Source: an uncultured bacterium (GTDB lineage: Bacteria; Cyanobacteriota; Vampirovibrionia; Gastranaerophilales; Gastranaerophilaceae). From it: a stretch of 15,530 nucleotides of DNA. The stretch lies in the NCBI GenBank assembly GCA_949288685.1, contig CASELB010000154.1:1-15530 (forward strand), written 5' to 3'. Shown one piece after another: positions 1 through 6,768 of this stretch (position 1 is its first letter; each line of letters begins with the position of its first letter). The notes under the pieces are model-generated. The model saw nothing but the letters and a program-made list of their open reading frames with translations. It was not told the DNA's origin and did no database searches. Position numbers and translations under genes: made by a program.

Positions 1-453
1 TATCTTACTAAATTTGCAAAAAAGGTTTATATTATCCACAGGCGTGATACATTAAGAGCGGATAAAATTCTTGTAAATCGTGCAAAGTCAAACGAAAAAA
101 TAGAGTTTATATATGATACGGTTCCGCTTGAAGTTCAGGGTGGTGAAAAAGTTGAAAATTTAGTTATTAAGAATGTTAAAACAGAAGAAGTAACTGATTT
201 AAAAACAGACGGTATTTTTCCGTTTATCGGCGTGGTACCCAATACGGAACTTATTAACGGGCAATTAGAGCAGGATAAATACGGGTTTATACTGACTGAT
301 GAACGTATGATGTCTTCGGTTGGCGGTGTATTTGCGGCAGGAGATATAAGAAATACACCATTAAGACAGGTTATTACTGCCGTTTCAGACGGTGCGGTAA
401 GTGCTGTTTATGCCGCTAAGTATATTGAAGAAAGTTTGTCTGTTACTGTGTAA
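1..453 (+). CDS. trxB: Thioredoxin reductase, C-terminal half (cut by window start)
   Basis: The frame is open from base 1 and gives 150 residues before TAA; the N-terminal half, including the expected redox CxxC, lies outside the window. The visible part starts in the NADPH domain: HRRDTLRA, at about residues 14-21 of the fragment, is the arginine-rich motif that binds the NADPH 2'-phosphate. It ends with the C-terminal FAD motif GVFAAGDIRN followed by RQVITAVSDGAVSA, as in the TrxB family. The enzyme is a cytoplasmic flavoprotein that reduces thioredoxin with NADPH. An ATG at 232 opens the same frame but lies well inside the conserved domain, so it is not the start. A ferredoxin-NADP reductase-like paralogue is possible, but HRRD and the FAD motif fit TrxB well. 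The gene converges on a minus-strand gene only four bases beyond its stop. Confidence 0.9.
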   Translation, partial: YLTKFAKKVYIIHRRDTLRADKILVNRAKSNEKIEFIYDTVPLEVQGGEKVENLVIKNVKTEEVTDLKTDGIFPFIGVVPNTELINGQLEQDKYGFILTDERMMSSVGGVFAAGDIRNTPLRQVITAVSDGAVSAVYAAKYIEESLSVTV

Positions 454-457
454 AAAA

Positions 458-814
458 CTATGTTATAAATCTTAAAAGGGATTTAAACCAGCCTTTAAAT
501 CCCTTTTTTTCAGGTAAAACAGTGCCGGGATAAAATTGTTCATAGTTATTTATGATATTAACGGGGAGCTGTTTGCCGCTTATTAAAATATCGGCAATAG
601 ATTTTAGATATAAATCTTGCTCTTCTCTGTATTCATCATCTTTTTTACGCAAATCCTCATCAGCTTCATAATAAATTAAAGCATGGTAAGCTGCAATAAC
701 ACTCTTATCATGGTCTCCTTTTGGAAACCTTAACAAAGCCTCTCTTGTAATTCGTTTGCCCGAAAGTACATCATTAATAAGTCTTGCGCACAGGCGTCTG
801 TTTTCTAAACTCAT
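458..814 (-). CDS. Hypothetical protein, 118 aa, with basic amphipathic tail
   Basis: I do not recognise the family. The protein is predicted mostly helical and charged (ADEDLRKKDDEYREEQ near residues 51-66), with no signal peptide, membrane segment or cysteine pair. It ends in a basic, aromatic stretch (KKGFKGWFKSLLRF, residues 103-116) that could be a membrane-contacting amphipathic helix. That stretch is encoded by the inverted repeat forming the trxB terminator. The start ATG follows the upstream lipoprotein stop by four bases and has no clear Shine-Dalgarno, so translation is probably coupled. The two genes share the promoter at 1070-1098. The continuous frame and operon position support a real gene; its function is unknown. 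Confidence 0.65.
   Translation of the reverse strand: MSLENRRLCARLINDVLSGKRITREALLRFPKGDHDKSVIAAYHALIYYEADEDLRKKDDEYREEQDLYLKSIADILISGKQLPVNIINNYEQFYPGTVLPEKKGFKGWFKSLLRFIT
474..510 (+). terminator. Rho-independent terminator of trxB, inside the convergent gene
   Basis: A perfect 14-bp stem (474-487 with 494-507) with a six-base loop CCAGCC is followed by a T run through 510. It starts 20 bases after the trxB stop. It lies within the last codons of the minus-strand gene at 458-814. On the minus strand only four T follow the stem, so termination there should be weaker. Confidence 0.85.
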
Positions 815-818
815 ATTT

Positions 819-1049
819 TTATTTTATACCAAAATTTGTGGAATTTGGCATTGTACTGAAATCCACCTTGGTACCGTCAGATAAATCAATAACCCCCGTC
901 GGCTCTTTGGGCTGTGATTCATTTAAATTGCTAAATTTCCTGTGGTATTGCAGCACATTATTACCGTTTTGTGTAGTATTAACACATGCGGTTAGAAAAC
1001 AGCTAAGACCAAAACTTATTAGACACATCAGGATTGTTAATTTATTCAT
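819..1049 (-). CDS. Small predicted lipoprotein, 76 aa
   Basis: Residues 1-22 form a short type II signal peptide: MNK, a hydrophobic stretch, then a lipobox LTAC with Cys22 as the predicted lipidated residue. The mature part is only about 55 residues, rich in N, S, T and P, with no recognisable domain. This is a predicted membrane-anchored extracytoplasmic peptide. An in-frame GTG at 1056-1058 would add three residues, but it overlaps the Shine-Dalgarno AGAGGTG (1056-1062). That site is correctly spaced, six bases, from the ATG at 1047-1049, so the ATG is chosen. It is first in a two-gene unit with the 118-aa gene downstream. Confidence 0.7.
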   Translation of the reverse strand: MNKLTILMCLISFGLSCFLTACVNTTQNGNNVLQYHRKFSNLNESQPKEPTGVIDLSDGTKVDFSTMPNSTNFGIK

Positions 1050-1055
1050 AATTAA

Positions 1056-1062
1056 CACCTCT
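1056..1062 (-). promoter_or_regulatory. Ribosome binding site that sets the lipoprotein start
   Basis: AGAGGTG on the minus strand, six bases before the ATG at 1047-1049. It overlaps the upstream in-frame GTG and so rules that codon out as the start. Confidence 0.7.
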
Positions 1063-1069
1063 TATATAC

Positions 1070-1098
1070 ATTATACATCTTGTTTTATAACATTTCAA
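1070..1098 (-). promoter_or_regulatory. Sigma-70 type promoter of the lipoprotein operon
   Basis: On the minus strand TTGAAA (1098-1093) and TATAAT (1075-1070) are separated by exactly 17 bases. Transcription should start near 1063, leaving a leader of about 14 bases that consists mostly of the ribosome binding site. Confidence 0.75.
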
Positions 1099-1110
1099 TC
1101 CATGCAAATA

Positions 1111-1151
1111 CAATTAAAAAGCCTGTTTCTATAAAATAGAAAACAGGCTTT
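1111..1151 (-). terminator. Rho-independent terminator of the ferredoxin gene
   Basis: Read on the minus strand, AAAGCCTGTTTTCTA (1151-1137) pairs with 1131-1118 apart from one bulged base; the loop is about five bases. TTTTT then AATTG follow. It begins 20 bases after the ferredoxin stop. Confidence 0.85.
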
Positions 1152-1171
1152 CAATAATTAGTTTTTATAAA

Positions 1172-1348
1172 CTATTCAACTTCGATAGCTGAAACCGGGC
1201 AAGAATCTGCTGCTTCTTTAACAGCATCTTCGTTTCCTGCAATACCGTCTTCATTAACTTTTGCTACATCTTCTACGCTGAATACTGCATCGCAAATTGA
1301 TTCGCAAGCGCCGCAGCCTATACAAGAATCATTAATTTTTACGTTCAT
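1172..1348 (-). CDS. Single-cluster [4Fe-4S] ferredoxin, 58 aa
   Basis: The translation starts MNVKINDSCIGCGACESICD and ends DSCPVSAIEVE. Cys9, Cys12 and Cys15 (CxxCxxC) with Cys50 followed by Pro give the four ligands of one [4Fe-4S] cluster. The layout resembles the small monocluster ferredoxins of Thermotoga and Desulfovibrio. Cys19 is also present. In relatives the equivalent Cys can pair with a second Cys in the middle of the protein, but none is present here, so Cys19 is unpaired. The protein is acidic, soluble and a low-potential electron carrier; its partner is not shown by the context. Shine-Dalgarno AAGGAG (1355-1360) lies six bases before the ATG. The gene has its own promoter and terminator, so it is probably monocistronic. 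Confidence 0.93.
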   Translation of the reverse strand: MNVKINDSCIGCGACESICDAVFSVEDVAKVNEDGIAGNEDAVKEAADSCPVSAIEVE

Positions 1349-1377
1349 TTTTTTCTCCTTTATTGATTTTTACATCC

Positions 1378-1391
1378 GGTCATTTTTGACC
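1378..1391 (-). promoter_or_regulatory. Dyad GGTCA-N4-TGACC at the ferredoxin transcription start
   Basis: A perfect five-base inverted repeat around AAAA falls at about +1 to +14 of the predicted ferredoxin transcript. It could be an operator or a 5' mRNA stem. It has no U tract on the minus strand, so it is a poor deoB terminator. Confidence 0.35.
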
Positions 1392-1397
1392 AACTAT

Positions 1398-1426
1398 ATT
1401 ATAAAAAACTCAAAACAAAATTACAA
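1398..1426 (-). promoter_or_regulatory. Ferredoxin promoter overlapping the end of deoB
   Basis: On the minus strand TTGTAA (1426-1421) and a perfect TATAAT (1403-1398) are 17 bases apart. The -35 box contains the deoB stop codon. Transcription should start near 1391, right at the dyad at 1378-1391. Confidence 0.7.
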
Positions 1427-2599
1427 TAGATGAAGTACTGTAGATAAGGCTATGAATTTAAATCCTGTCATTTCGCCGAAATTGACCGGATGTATCCCTT
1501 TTTTGTACATTAAAACAGGTACTTTTTCTCTTGTATGGTCGGTACCCGGAACTGTCGGGTCACATCCGTGGTCTGCTGTAATTATTAATAAATCATCATC
1601 TTTTAACTCTTTTATTATTTCGCCTAAATAAGCATCAATTTCTTCAAGAGCTTTGCCATAACCCTTGTAGTCATTTCTGTGTCCGAAAAGCATATCTGTA
1701 TCTACAAGGTTAGTGAAAATTATTTCAATATCTTTATTTGTAATTTTTGTATCGGGATAAGCTATTTTATCAAGTTCCAGTTCATTTTTAACTGCTTTTA
1801 AAGTTAATTCAAGCCCTTCTTTATTAGAACCTGTATGAATAGCATGGGTAATTCCGGATTTTGCAAAAATATCTTCAATCTTTCCGATACCGATAACCCC
1901 GGCTCCGAGTTTTTTTACTTTATTGAGTATAGTATCGGATGGCGGAACCATTGAATAATCACGTCTGTCACCGGAAATTCTTGTTGGTTTGCCGTCAATA
2001 ACTTTATACGGGCGTGCTATTACTCTTGCAACAAAAAATCCCATATCATCCAGTGTTTTTCTGGCAATTCTGCACCATTCGTAAAGTGTATCAAGCGGAA
2101 TTAAATCAGTGTCAACTGCGATTTGAAATACACTGTCAGCACTTGTGTATACAATCGGATATCCGGTTTTATGATGTTCTTCGTTTAGCTGTTCAATAAT
2201 AACAGTGCCGCTTGCCGGAATATTAGCCAGTATCCCGCCGCAGTTTGTTCTCTTTATAAATTCATCAATAAGTTCTTTCGGAAATCCGTCAGGGAATGTT
2301 TCAAATTTCTTTTCCGAAACAAGTCCCGCTATTTCCCAGTGTCCTGTTGTTGTATCTTTACCCTTTGATTCTTCTTTTAAAACAACAGTTGTTGCGAGCG
2401 GATTACTTACCGGCTTAACTCCTTCTAAATCACAAAGGTTTCCCAGCCCTAAACTTTCCATAACCGGAAGTTTAAGTCCGCCGTTTGCTTTACACACATT
2501 TTTCAGGGTATTGCATTCAGGAATATCCCCAAACTCTTTGCAATCAGGCATTGCGCCGATACCCATAGAGTCAATAACTACAATAATTGCTCTTTTCAT
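1421..2599 (-). CDS. deoB: Phosphopentomutase
   Basis: This 392-aa protein has the full length and motifs of the alkaline-phosphatase-like phosphopentomutases. It interconverts (deoxy)ribose-1-phosphate and (deoxy)ribose-5-phosphate in nucleoside salvage in the cytoplasm. Visible metal and catalytic residues are Asp10 (IDSMGIGAMPD), Thr85 in KDTTTGHWE (the phosphorylated residue in the family), Asp302 and His307 in DTDMLFGHRND, and Asp343, His344 and His355 in TADHGCDPTVPGTDH. The start ATG is 17 bases after the apt stop, with GGGGA about nine bases upstream. It is last in the operon GT2-apt-deoB. The pairing with apt, and with cdd elsewhere in the window, suggests active salvage of nucleosides and bases. 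Confidence 0.96.
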   Translation of the reverse strand: MKRAIIVVIDSMGIGAMPDCKEFGDIPECNTLKNVCKANGGLKLPVMESLGLGNLCDLEGVKPVSNPLATTVVLKEESKGKDTTTGHWEIAGLVSEKKFETFPDGFPKELIDEFIKRTNCGGILANIPASGTVIIEQLNEEHHKTGYPIVYTSADSVFQIAVDTDLIPLDTLYEWCRIARKTLDDMGFFVARVIARPYKVIDGKPTRISGDRRDYSMVPPSDTILNKVKKLGAGVIGIGKIEDIFAKSGITHAIHTGSNKEGLELTLKAVKNELELDKIAYPDTKITNKDIEIIFTNLVDTDMLFGHRNDYKGYGKALEEIDAYLGEIIKELKDDDLLIITADHGCDPTVPGTDHTREKVPVLMYKKGIHPVNFGEMTGFKFIALSTVLHLL

Positions 2600-2616
2600 T
2601 TTATTAATTCCCCATT

Positions 2617-3141
2617 CTAAAATTTAAGCATGGATACAACTTCTATACCGGTGTCTTCAATTTTTTTTCTGCCGTTAAGTTCGTCCAGTTCAATTATGAA
2701 AGCGGCTGAAACTACTTCGCTGCCAACTTTTTTTAGGAGTTTACAAGCTGCTGCCGCTGTTCCGCCTGTGGCAAGCAAATCATCAACGACCAGAACTCTT
2801 TTCCCGGGCTCTATTGCATCTTCATGAATTTCAATTGAGTCTGTACCGTATTCAAGTTCATAACTCTCACTTATCGTTTTTGCAGGAAGTTTATTAGGTT
2901 TTCTTACCGGAATAAATCCTGCATTAAGTTTACAAGCAAGCGGCGCGCCGAAAATAAAGCCGCGTGATTCAATACCTGCAACATAGTCAATATTCTTGTC
3001 TTTAAATGTGTTATACAGGAAATCTATCATCTTATTTAATGTTTCGGCATCTTTTATTGCTGTTGTTATATCAAAAAACAGGATACCTTTCTTGGGGTAA
3101 TCAGGGATTGTTCTTATTTTGTCTTTTACTGATGTTAACAT
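2617..3141 (-). CDS. apt: Adenine phosphoribosyltransferase
   Basis: The protein is 174 aa, normal for Apt. It converts adenine and PRPP to AMP and pyrophosphate in purine salvage. The N-terminal IPDYPKKGILFFDIT (residues 12-26) and the PRPP-binding loop VLVVDDLLATGGT (116-128) are diagnostic; ESRGFIFG (58-65) is also typical. The ATG is three bases after the stop of the glycosyltransferase gene, and its ribosome site AGAGG (3150-3154) lies within that gene's last codons. The two are therefore tightly coupled; 17 bases separate it from deoB. Confidence 0.95.
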   Translation of the reverse strand: MLTSVKDKIRTIPDYPKKGILFFDITTAIKDAETLNKMIDFLYNTFKDKNIDYVAGIESRGFIFGAPLACKLNAGFIPVRKPNKLPAKTISESYELEYGTDSIEIHEDAIEPGKRVLVVDDLLATGGTAAAACKLLKKVGSEVVSAAFIIELDELNGRKKIEDTGIEVVSMLKF

Positions 3142-3144
3142 TTT

Positions 3145-4500
3145 CTATACCTCTTGCAATTCTTTTTTTATCTTTTTTAACTTTGATAATATTGAACGTT
3201 CCTTTTCCATAATCAATCCGTGAGTAGTTTTGCCCCACTTCATATCTTTTTTAAGGAACACAATTTTTCCGAGAATAAATAATACCATCGGAAACCATAT
3301 TATTAACATATAAACGGTTGTTTCGCAAGCCTCTTTTGCAGCTCTGAGTCTTGGAAGGTTGTCATATCGTCTTAAACTGTATCTTATAGCACAGAAAAAA
3401 CCTATAGCCATTACAACTGCAATAACTCCTGATGATAAAAATTCATTAGGTCCGACTTTGCCCATGAGAAATTTTATTGTTCTGAATAAAACTTCAAGCA
3501 GAAACCACAATGGCATTATAAACTGTAAAATGAATATGAACATATCAGTTTGTGCTTTAAGCGACATTTTTTTAGAATTAAACGCATCCCAAAAATATTC
3601 AAGATATCTTCTGATACTGCCTTCCAACCATCTTCTGCGCTGTCTGTAAAGCGGGATAAGGTAAATAACCCCTTCTTCATAAACAATTGCATCCGCGCAG
3701 AAACGGACATCCCATCCTTTTATATGCAGCCTTGTAGACATATCTAAATCATCTGTAATTGTGTCATTATTCCAACCGCCTATGTCATCAAGGGCAACAC
3801 GTTTAATAAGTTCGCCGTTACCTCTCAATTCAACTGCACCTTTAACGGAATCTCTGCCCGTCTGTATATTACAGTCAAATGTATATTCATTGTTCTGGCA
3901 TCTTGTAAGAAAATTCACATCTTTGTTTCTGATAACTTTTCTTGCCTGTACTGCTCCGACATCAGCCGGTTCAAGTTCGGGTAGGAGTTTTTTAAGAAAG
4001 TCGCTTTCAACTGTTGCATCAGCGTCAAACACAAGAACTGCCTCACCCTTTGCAAGTTTTAATGCGTCATTTAATACCGCTGATTTCCCGGGGTAGGCGT
4101 TATGCGGTCTGATAAGTGCGTATACTTTAGGGTATTTTTCTTCAAGCTGTTTAATTACAAGCGGGGTTCTGTCAGTACTTCTGTCATCAATAACAATTAT
4201 TTCAAAATTCTCATAATCAAGATTAAGTATATTTTCTACAGTATGGGTTATAACTCCTTCTTCATTGTGCGCGGGGATTAAAACAGAAATAAAAGGTTTG
4301 TAATTTTCGTTTATAACAAGCGGTTGTTTTTCAAGTTTACGTTTTTTATGCTTTGTAGCAAGATTCATATAAGTTCCGTATACGACCATAAATGCGCACA
4401 GGATTACAAAACCTATTCCTGTGTTAACGTGGTATTGGAATACGTATAGAAAAATACTTAAAAATGCCACTATTGTTAAAAGGAGTATTCTTTCTCTCAT
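3145..4500 (-). CDS. Membrane glycosyltransferase family 2 (PgaC/BcsA-like)
   Basis: From the ATG at 4500 the protein has 451 aa. Two hydrophobic segments near residues 5-45 precede a cytoplasmic GT-A domain. Its motifs are ISVLIPAHNEEG (about 71-82), DDRSTD (105-110), DADA (159-162), TDDLD (249-253, the catalytic base region) and QRRRW (287-291). Further membrane segments follow at about 320-345, 355-375 and 395-415. DxD, TDD-type and QxxRW are the hallmarks of processive beta-glycan synthases that extrude a polysaccharide; the sugar cannot be told from sequence. An in-frame ATG at 4515 is rejected because it falls at the predicted transcription start and lacks a Shine-Dalgarno, whereas ATG 4500 has GGGGAAG (4503-4509). 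First gene of the operon with apt and deoB. Confidence 0.88.
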   Translation of the reverse strand: MRERILLLTIVAFLSIFLYVFQYHVNTGIGFVILCAFMVVYGTYMNLATKHKKRKLEKQPLVINENYKPFISVLIPAHNEEGVITHTVENILNLDYENFEIIVIDDRSTDRTPLVIKQLEEKYPKVYALIRPHNAYPGKSAVLNDALKLAKGEAVLVFDADATVESDFLKKLLPELEPADVGAVQARKVIRNKDVNFLTRCQNNEYTFDCNIQTGRDSVKGAVELRGNGELIKRVALDDIGGWNNDTITDDLDMSTRLHIKGWDVRFCADAIVYEEGVIYLIPLYRQRRRWLEGSIRRYLEYFWDAFNSKKMSLKAQTDMFIFILQFIMPLWFLLEVLFRTIKFLMGKVGPNEFLSSGVIAVVMAIGFFCAIRYSLRRYDNLPRLRAAKEACETTVYMLIIWFPMVLFILGKIVFLKKDMKWGKTTHGLIMEKERSILSKLKKIKKELQEV

Positions 4501-4502
4501 GA

Positions 4503-4529
4503 CTTCCCCATACATAAGATAGTATAACA
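4503..4529 (-). promoter_or_regulatory. Extended -10 promoter and ribosome site of the GT2-apt-deoB operon
   Basis: On the minus strand TGT-TATACT (4529-4521) matches an extended -10; no good -35 is visible. Transcription would begin near 4514-4515, so the upstream ATG at 4515 would be leaderless. GGGGAAG at 4509-4503 precedes ATG 4500. AT-rich intergenic sequence lies upstream. Confidence 0.5.
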
Positions 4530-4669
4530 GAAATTAGGGTAAATAAATAATTTTGTTAATTTTCTTTAAGAACAGCGGATTACAAAGGTTGTTTTAATCC
4601 TGTAATATATGAAGTTTTGTTATAAAAATTATATACTTTGTAAATATTTCTTAACAAATCGTAATAAAC

Positions 4670-4930
4670 ATGGCAATTTTTGAATTTAAAAAAACTTTAT
4701 ATAAGAGTAAGGAGAAAAGTTACCCCATGAAAGAACAAGAATTAAACGCAGCTATGTCAGTTATCACAGATCCGGTAAAAAATGTGTACAAGTTGGAAAC
4801 AAGACAAGATATTGAAGAAATCCAAAGAATCATAAGAATTTTTAATATTGCACACGAACAGCAAAACAAACACAGAATGCTCTCAATCAAAAATCTCGCA
4901 ACGTTGAGACTGGTATTGAGTAATAACTAA
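4670..4930 (+). CDS. Small hypothetical protein, 86 aa (or 67 aa from 4727)
   Basis: No family is recognised. The protein is helical and charged, with no signal peptide or membrane segment; the middle (LETRQDIEEIQRIIRIF) may form an amphipathic or coiled-coil helix. Two starts are possible. ATG 4670 has no ribosome site. ATG 4727 has AAGGAG (4709-4714) 12 bases upstream, which is long but usable, and gives a 67-aa protein starting MKEQELNAAM. I prefer 4727 slightly but give the longer frame. A strong terminator follows the stop by 31 bases and no other gene shares the unit, which supports a real, separately transcribed small gene. Confidence 0.6.
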   Translation: MAIFEFKKTLYKSKEKSYPMKEQELNAAMSVITDPVKNVYKLETRQDIEEIQRIIRIFNIAHEQQNKHRMLSIKNLATLRLVLSNN

Positions 4931-4961
4931 GATGTGAATTATTTATGGGTTTATATGATGT

Positions 4962-4995
4962 AAAAGCGGACAGGTTTTAGACCTCTCCGCTTTTT
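4962..4995 (+). terminator. Rho-independent terminator of the small gene
   Basis: AAAAGCGGA (4962-4970) pairs with TCCGCTTTT (4986-4994) and AGGT (4972-4975) with ACCT (4981-4984); there is one C/C mismatch and a five-base loop. The run of T ends at 4995. Confidence 0.85.
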
Positions 4996-5094
4996 AGTAT
5001 TACTACTTTCCGGTTAGAAAAATATTTTTTGGAATCAGTCACTCTCTGATAGAAAACAGCCGTAAAAATCTTTATATTGGGTTAGGAGATTTTT

Positions 5095-5913
5095 ATGAAA
5101 CGATTTCTGTGTATATTATTTGCTGTTATATTAACTTTTTCTCCGGCTATAAGTGCCGGGAAGTATGATAAACAGTTAATGACAATAGAAGAAGAGTTGT
5201 ACGGTATAAACTACTCTGACCAGAGTGACGAAAAACGTATTGCACGCCTTGAACAATCGGTTTACGGCTTAGTATCCAAAAAGAGTCTTGCAGAGCGGGT
5301 AAAAAAGATATCGGATGATTTATCGGCAGATGTTATTGATGAAAAAATAAAACCTTGTGAAGATACTTTTATGGCGGAAGAGGAAGCTCTTGCGGCTGAT
5401 GAAACAGTCAGATATCCTGTTCTTGACAGAGTTGAAACCAAATTGTTCAGCAAAATGTATGACAAAAACACTCTTGATAACAGACTTGCAAGAATTGAAA
5501 AACAGTTATTTAATAATCAAACTTACGAGTCTGACAGTTATAATGAACGTGTTGAACGGATTAAAAATAATGTATTTAAAGAAGATTACAGAATGGCATC
5601 ACAAAATGCGCCTTACGATGATTTATCCTATGGTTCCGGCATGGCAAGCGGGGATTTGAGCGGACTAAATCGTAATCTTTTTACCGGAAGAGGCAGAACC
5701 TCTTTTTCTGACAGACTTGCAAGTTTAGAAAATGAAATGCTTGGCGGTTCTTATGATTATGATACGGAAGAAGAACGTATAAACCGCTTAAACAGTGCTT
5801 ATAAAGCGCAGCATTCTATAAAAAAATATGATTCTAACAGATTTCAACAGGGACTTTCAACTGCAATGCAGGTAGGAGCAATGATTTTAATGGTATTATG
5901 TATGGTGCTTTAA
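5095..5913 (+). CDS. Secreted protein with degenerate RLxxLE-type repeats and C-terminal hydrophobic tail
   Basis: Residues 1-21 are a signal peptide (MKRF, hydrophobic core, SPAISA). The rest holds about six degenerate units of an amphipathic motif: EEELYGINY (32-40), RIARLEQSVYG (48-58), DRVETKLFSKMY (111-122), RLARIEKQLF (130-139), ERVERIKNNVF (151-161) and DRLASLENEMLGGSY (206-220) with ERINRLN (227-233). The usual form is R(I/L/V)xRLE..(L/V)(F/Y)G..Y. The last 20 residues (GLSTAMQVGAMILMVLCMVL) are hydrophobic and could anchor the protein in a membrane. Similar repeats occur in predicted envelope proteins of Melainabacteria-like bacteria, from memory; no function is assigned. AGGAG lies six bases before the ATG, and a -10-like TATATT (5073-5078) has no clear -35. 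The stop codon overlaps that of the convergent dgkA. Confidence 0.8.
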   Translation: MKRFLCILFAVILTFSPAISAGKYDKQLMTIEEELYGINYSDQSDEKRIARLEQSVYGLVSKKSLAERVKKISDDLSADVIDEKIKPCEDTFMAEEEALAADETVRYPVLDRVETKLFSKMYDKNTLDNRLARIEKQLFNNQTYESDSYNERVERIKNNVFKEDYRMASQNAPYDDLSYGSGMASGDLSGLNRNLFTGRGRTSFSDRLASLENEMLGGSYDYDTEEERINRLNSAYKAQHSIKKYDSNRFQQGLSTAMQVGAMILMVLCMVL

Positions 5914-6284
5914 AACATTCTTATTAAAGCCTGTCCGAATAGTATAATTCCTATAACTACACTCAGGAAACTCGCCACCATTACGGCGCCTGCAGAAATA
6001 TCTTTTGCCATACCTACAAGAACGCTGTATTTATTTCTGAATGTTGCATCAAGCGCAAATTCTATTGCCGTATTCATCATTTCGGCTATTATAACCATTC
6101 CTATGGTTAATAAAAGAATACAAATTTCTACAGGACGAAACCCGAATATTAGCGCCAGAAAAAGCACAATAACCGCAAGAACCATGTGTACACGTATATT
6201 ATGTTCACTTTTTAACACAAGCCGCATACCTTTGCGGGCGTGTTTAAATGAAGCGTTGAAATTTTTTGTTTTAAACTTTGTCAT
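5910..6284 (-). CDS. dgkA: Diacylglycerol/undecaprenol kinase, Gram-positive type
   Basis: This 124-aa integral membrane protein (from ATG 6284) matches the small prokaryotic DAG kinase family. The N-terminal SFKHARKGMRLVLKSEHN precedes three hydrophobic segments (about 36-50, 54-70 and 98-117). The catalytic motif EMMNTAIEFALD (68-79) and KDIS-AG (94-99) are present. Members phosphorylate undecaprenol or diacylglycerol at the inner membrane to recycle lipid carriers. The frame can be extended to a TTG at 6293, but ATG is preferred. The ATG lies inside the end of ybeY (14-base overlap) and has no properly spaced ribosome site, so it is probably translated by coupling. Last gene of the cdd operon. 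Confidence 0.92.
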   Translation of the reverse strand: MTKFKTKNFNASFKHARKGMRLVLKSEHNIRVHMVLAVIVLFLALIFGFRPVEICILLLTIGMVIIAEMMNTAIEFALDATFRNKYSVLVGMAKDISAGAVMVASFLSVVIGIILFGQALIRMF

Positions 6285-6768
6285 ACTCCACAACTTTCAG
6301 GGCGTCATTCTGCATCCCCACAACAAAATTGTAATCCTCTTCTGTTTGATGGTCAAATCCTAAAAGATGCATTATTCCGTGAGATATTAAAAAATAAAGT
6401 TCTTCTTCAAAACTCTTACCCTTCTTCCGGCTTTCTTCATCGACTTTATCAAGTGCGATAATAAATTCCCCGAGATTTATTTCGCCGTCAAAAATAAATT
6501 TGTCCTCATCGTCTGCAAATATTGCAAAAGTAATAATATCTGCAGGATAGTCTTTATTCCTGTATTCTCTGTTTAATTCGTGTGTTTTTTCGGAATCGCA
6601 ATAAAGAATATCAAAAGTTATTGTATCATACTTAAATCCGGCAAGCGCTGATTTGTCGCCAATACATTTCATATAATATTCAAAAACCTGTTTTGCAACT
6701 GTAATAGCTTTGGCTTCATCAATAGTATATTTTTCGCAAATATTTTCACTAAAAATATTAATGTTCAT
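6271..6768 (-). CDS. ybeY: Endoribonuclease YbeY (rRNA maturation factor)
   Basis: The 165-aa protein has the UPF0054 zinc motif HGIMHLLGFDH (His130, His134, His140) and the upstream LNREYRNKDYPADIITFA, which matches the family's conserved strand. YbeY is a single-strand-specific metal endoribonuclease for 16S rRNA 3'-end maturation and 70S quality control in the cytoplasm. ATG 6768 overlaps the 3' end of the pgpH gene by 11 bases. The frame extends to a TTG at 6783, but that would lie deeper in pgpH with poor spacing to a ribosome site. The order pgpH-ybeY-dgkA is widely conserved. Confidence 0.94.
   Translation of the reverse strand: MNINIFSENICEKYTIDEAKAITVAKQVFEYYMKCIGDKSALAGFKYDTITFDILYCDSEKTHELNREYRNKDYPADIITFAIFADDEDKFIFDGEINLGEFIIALDKVDEESRKKGKSFEEELYFLISHGIMHLLGFDHQTEEDYNFVVGMQNDALKVVEYDKV

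Noticed and set aside
784..1134. 116-aa plus-strand frame
   Set aside because: It is antisense to the lipoprotein gene and its promoter, has no ribosome site and has no protein-like features.
5357..5659. 100-aa plus-strand frame inside the secreted repeat protein
   Set aside because: It is out of frame with a gene that has a signal peptide, ribosome site and repeat structure, and has no features of its own.
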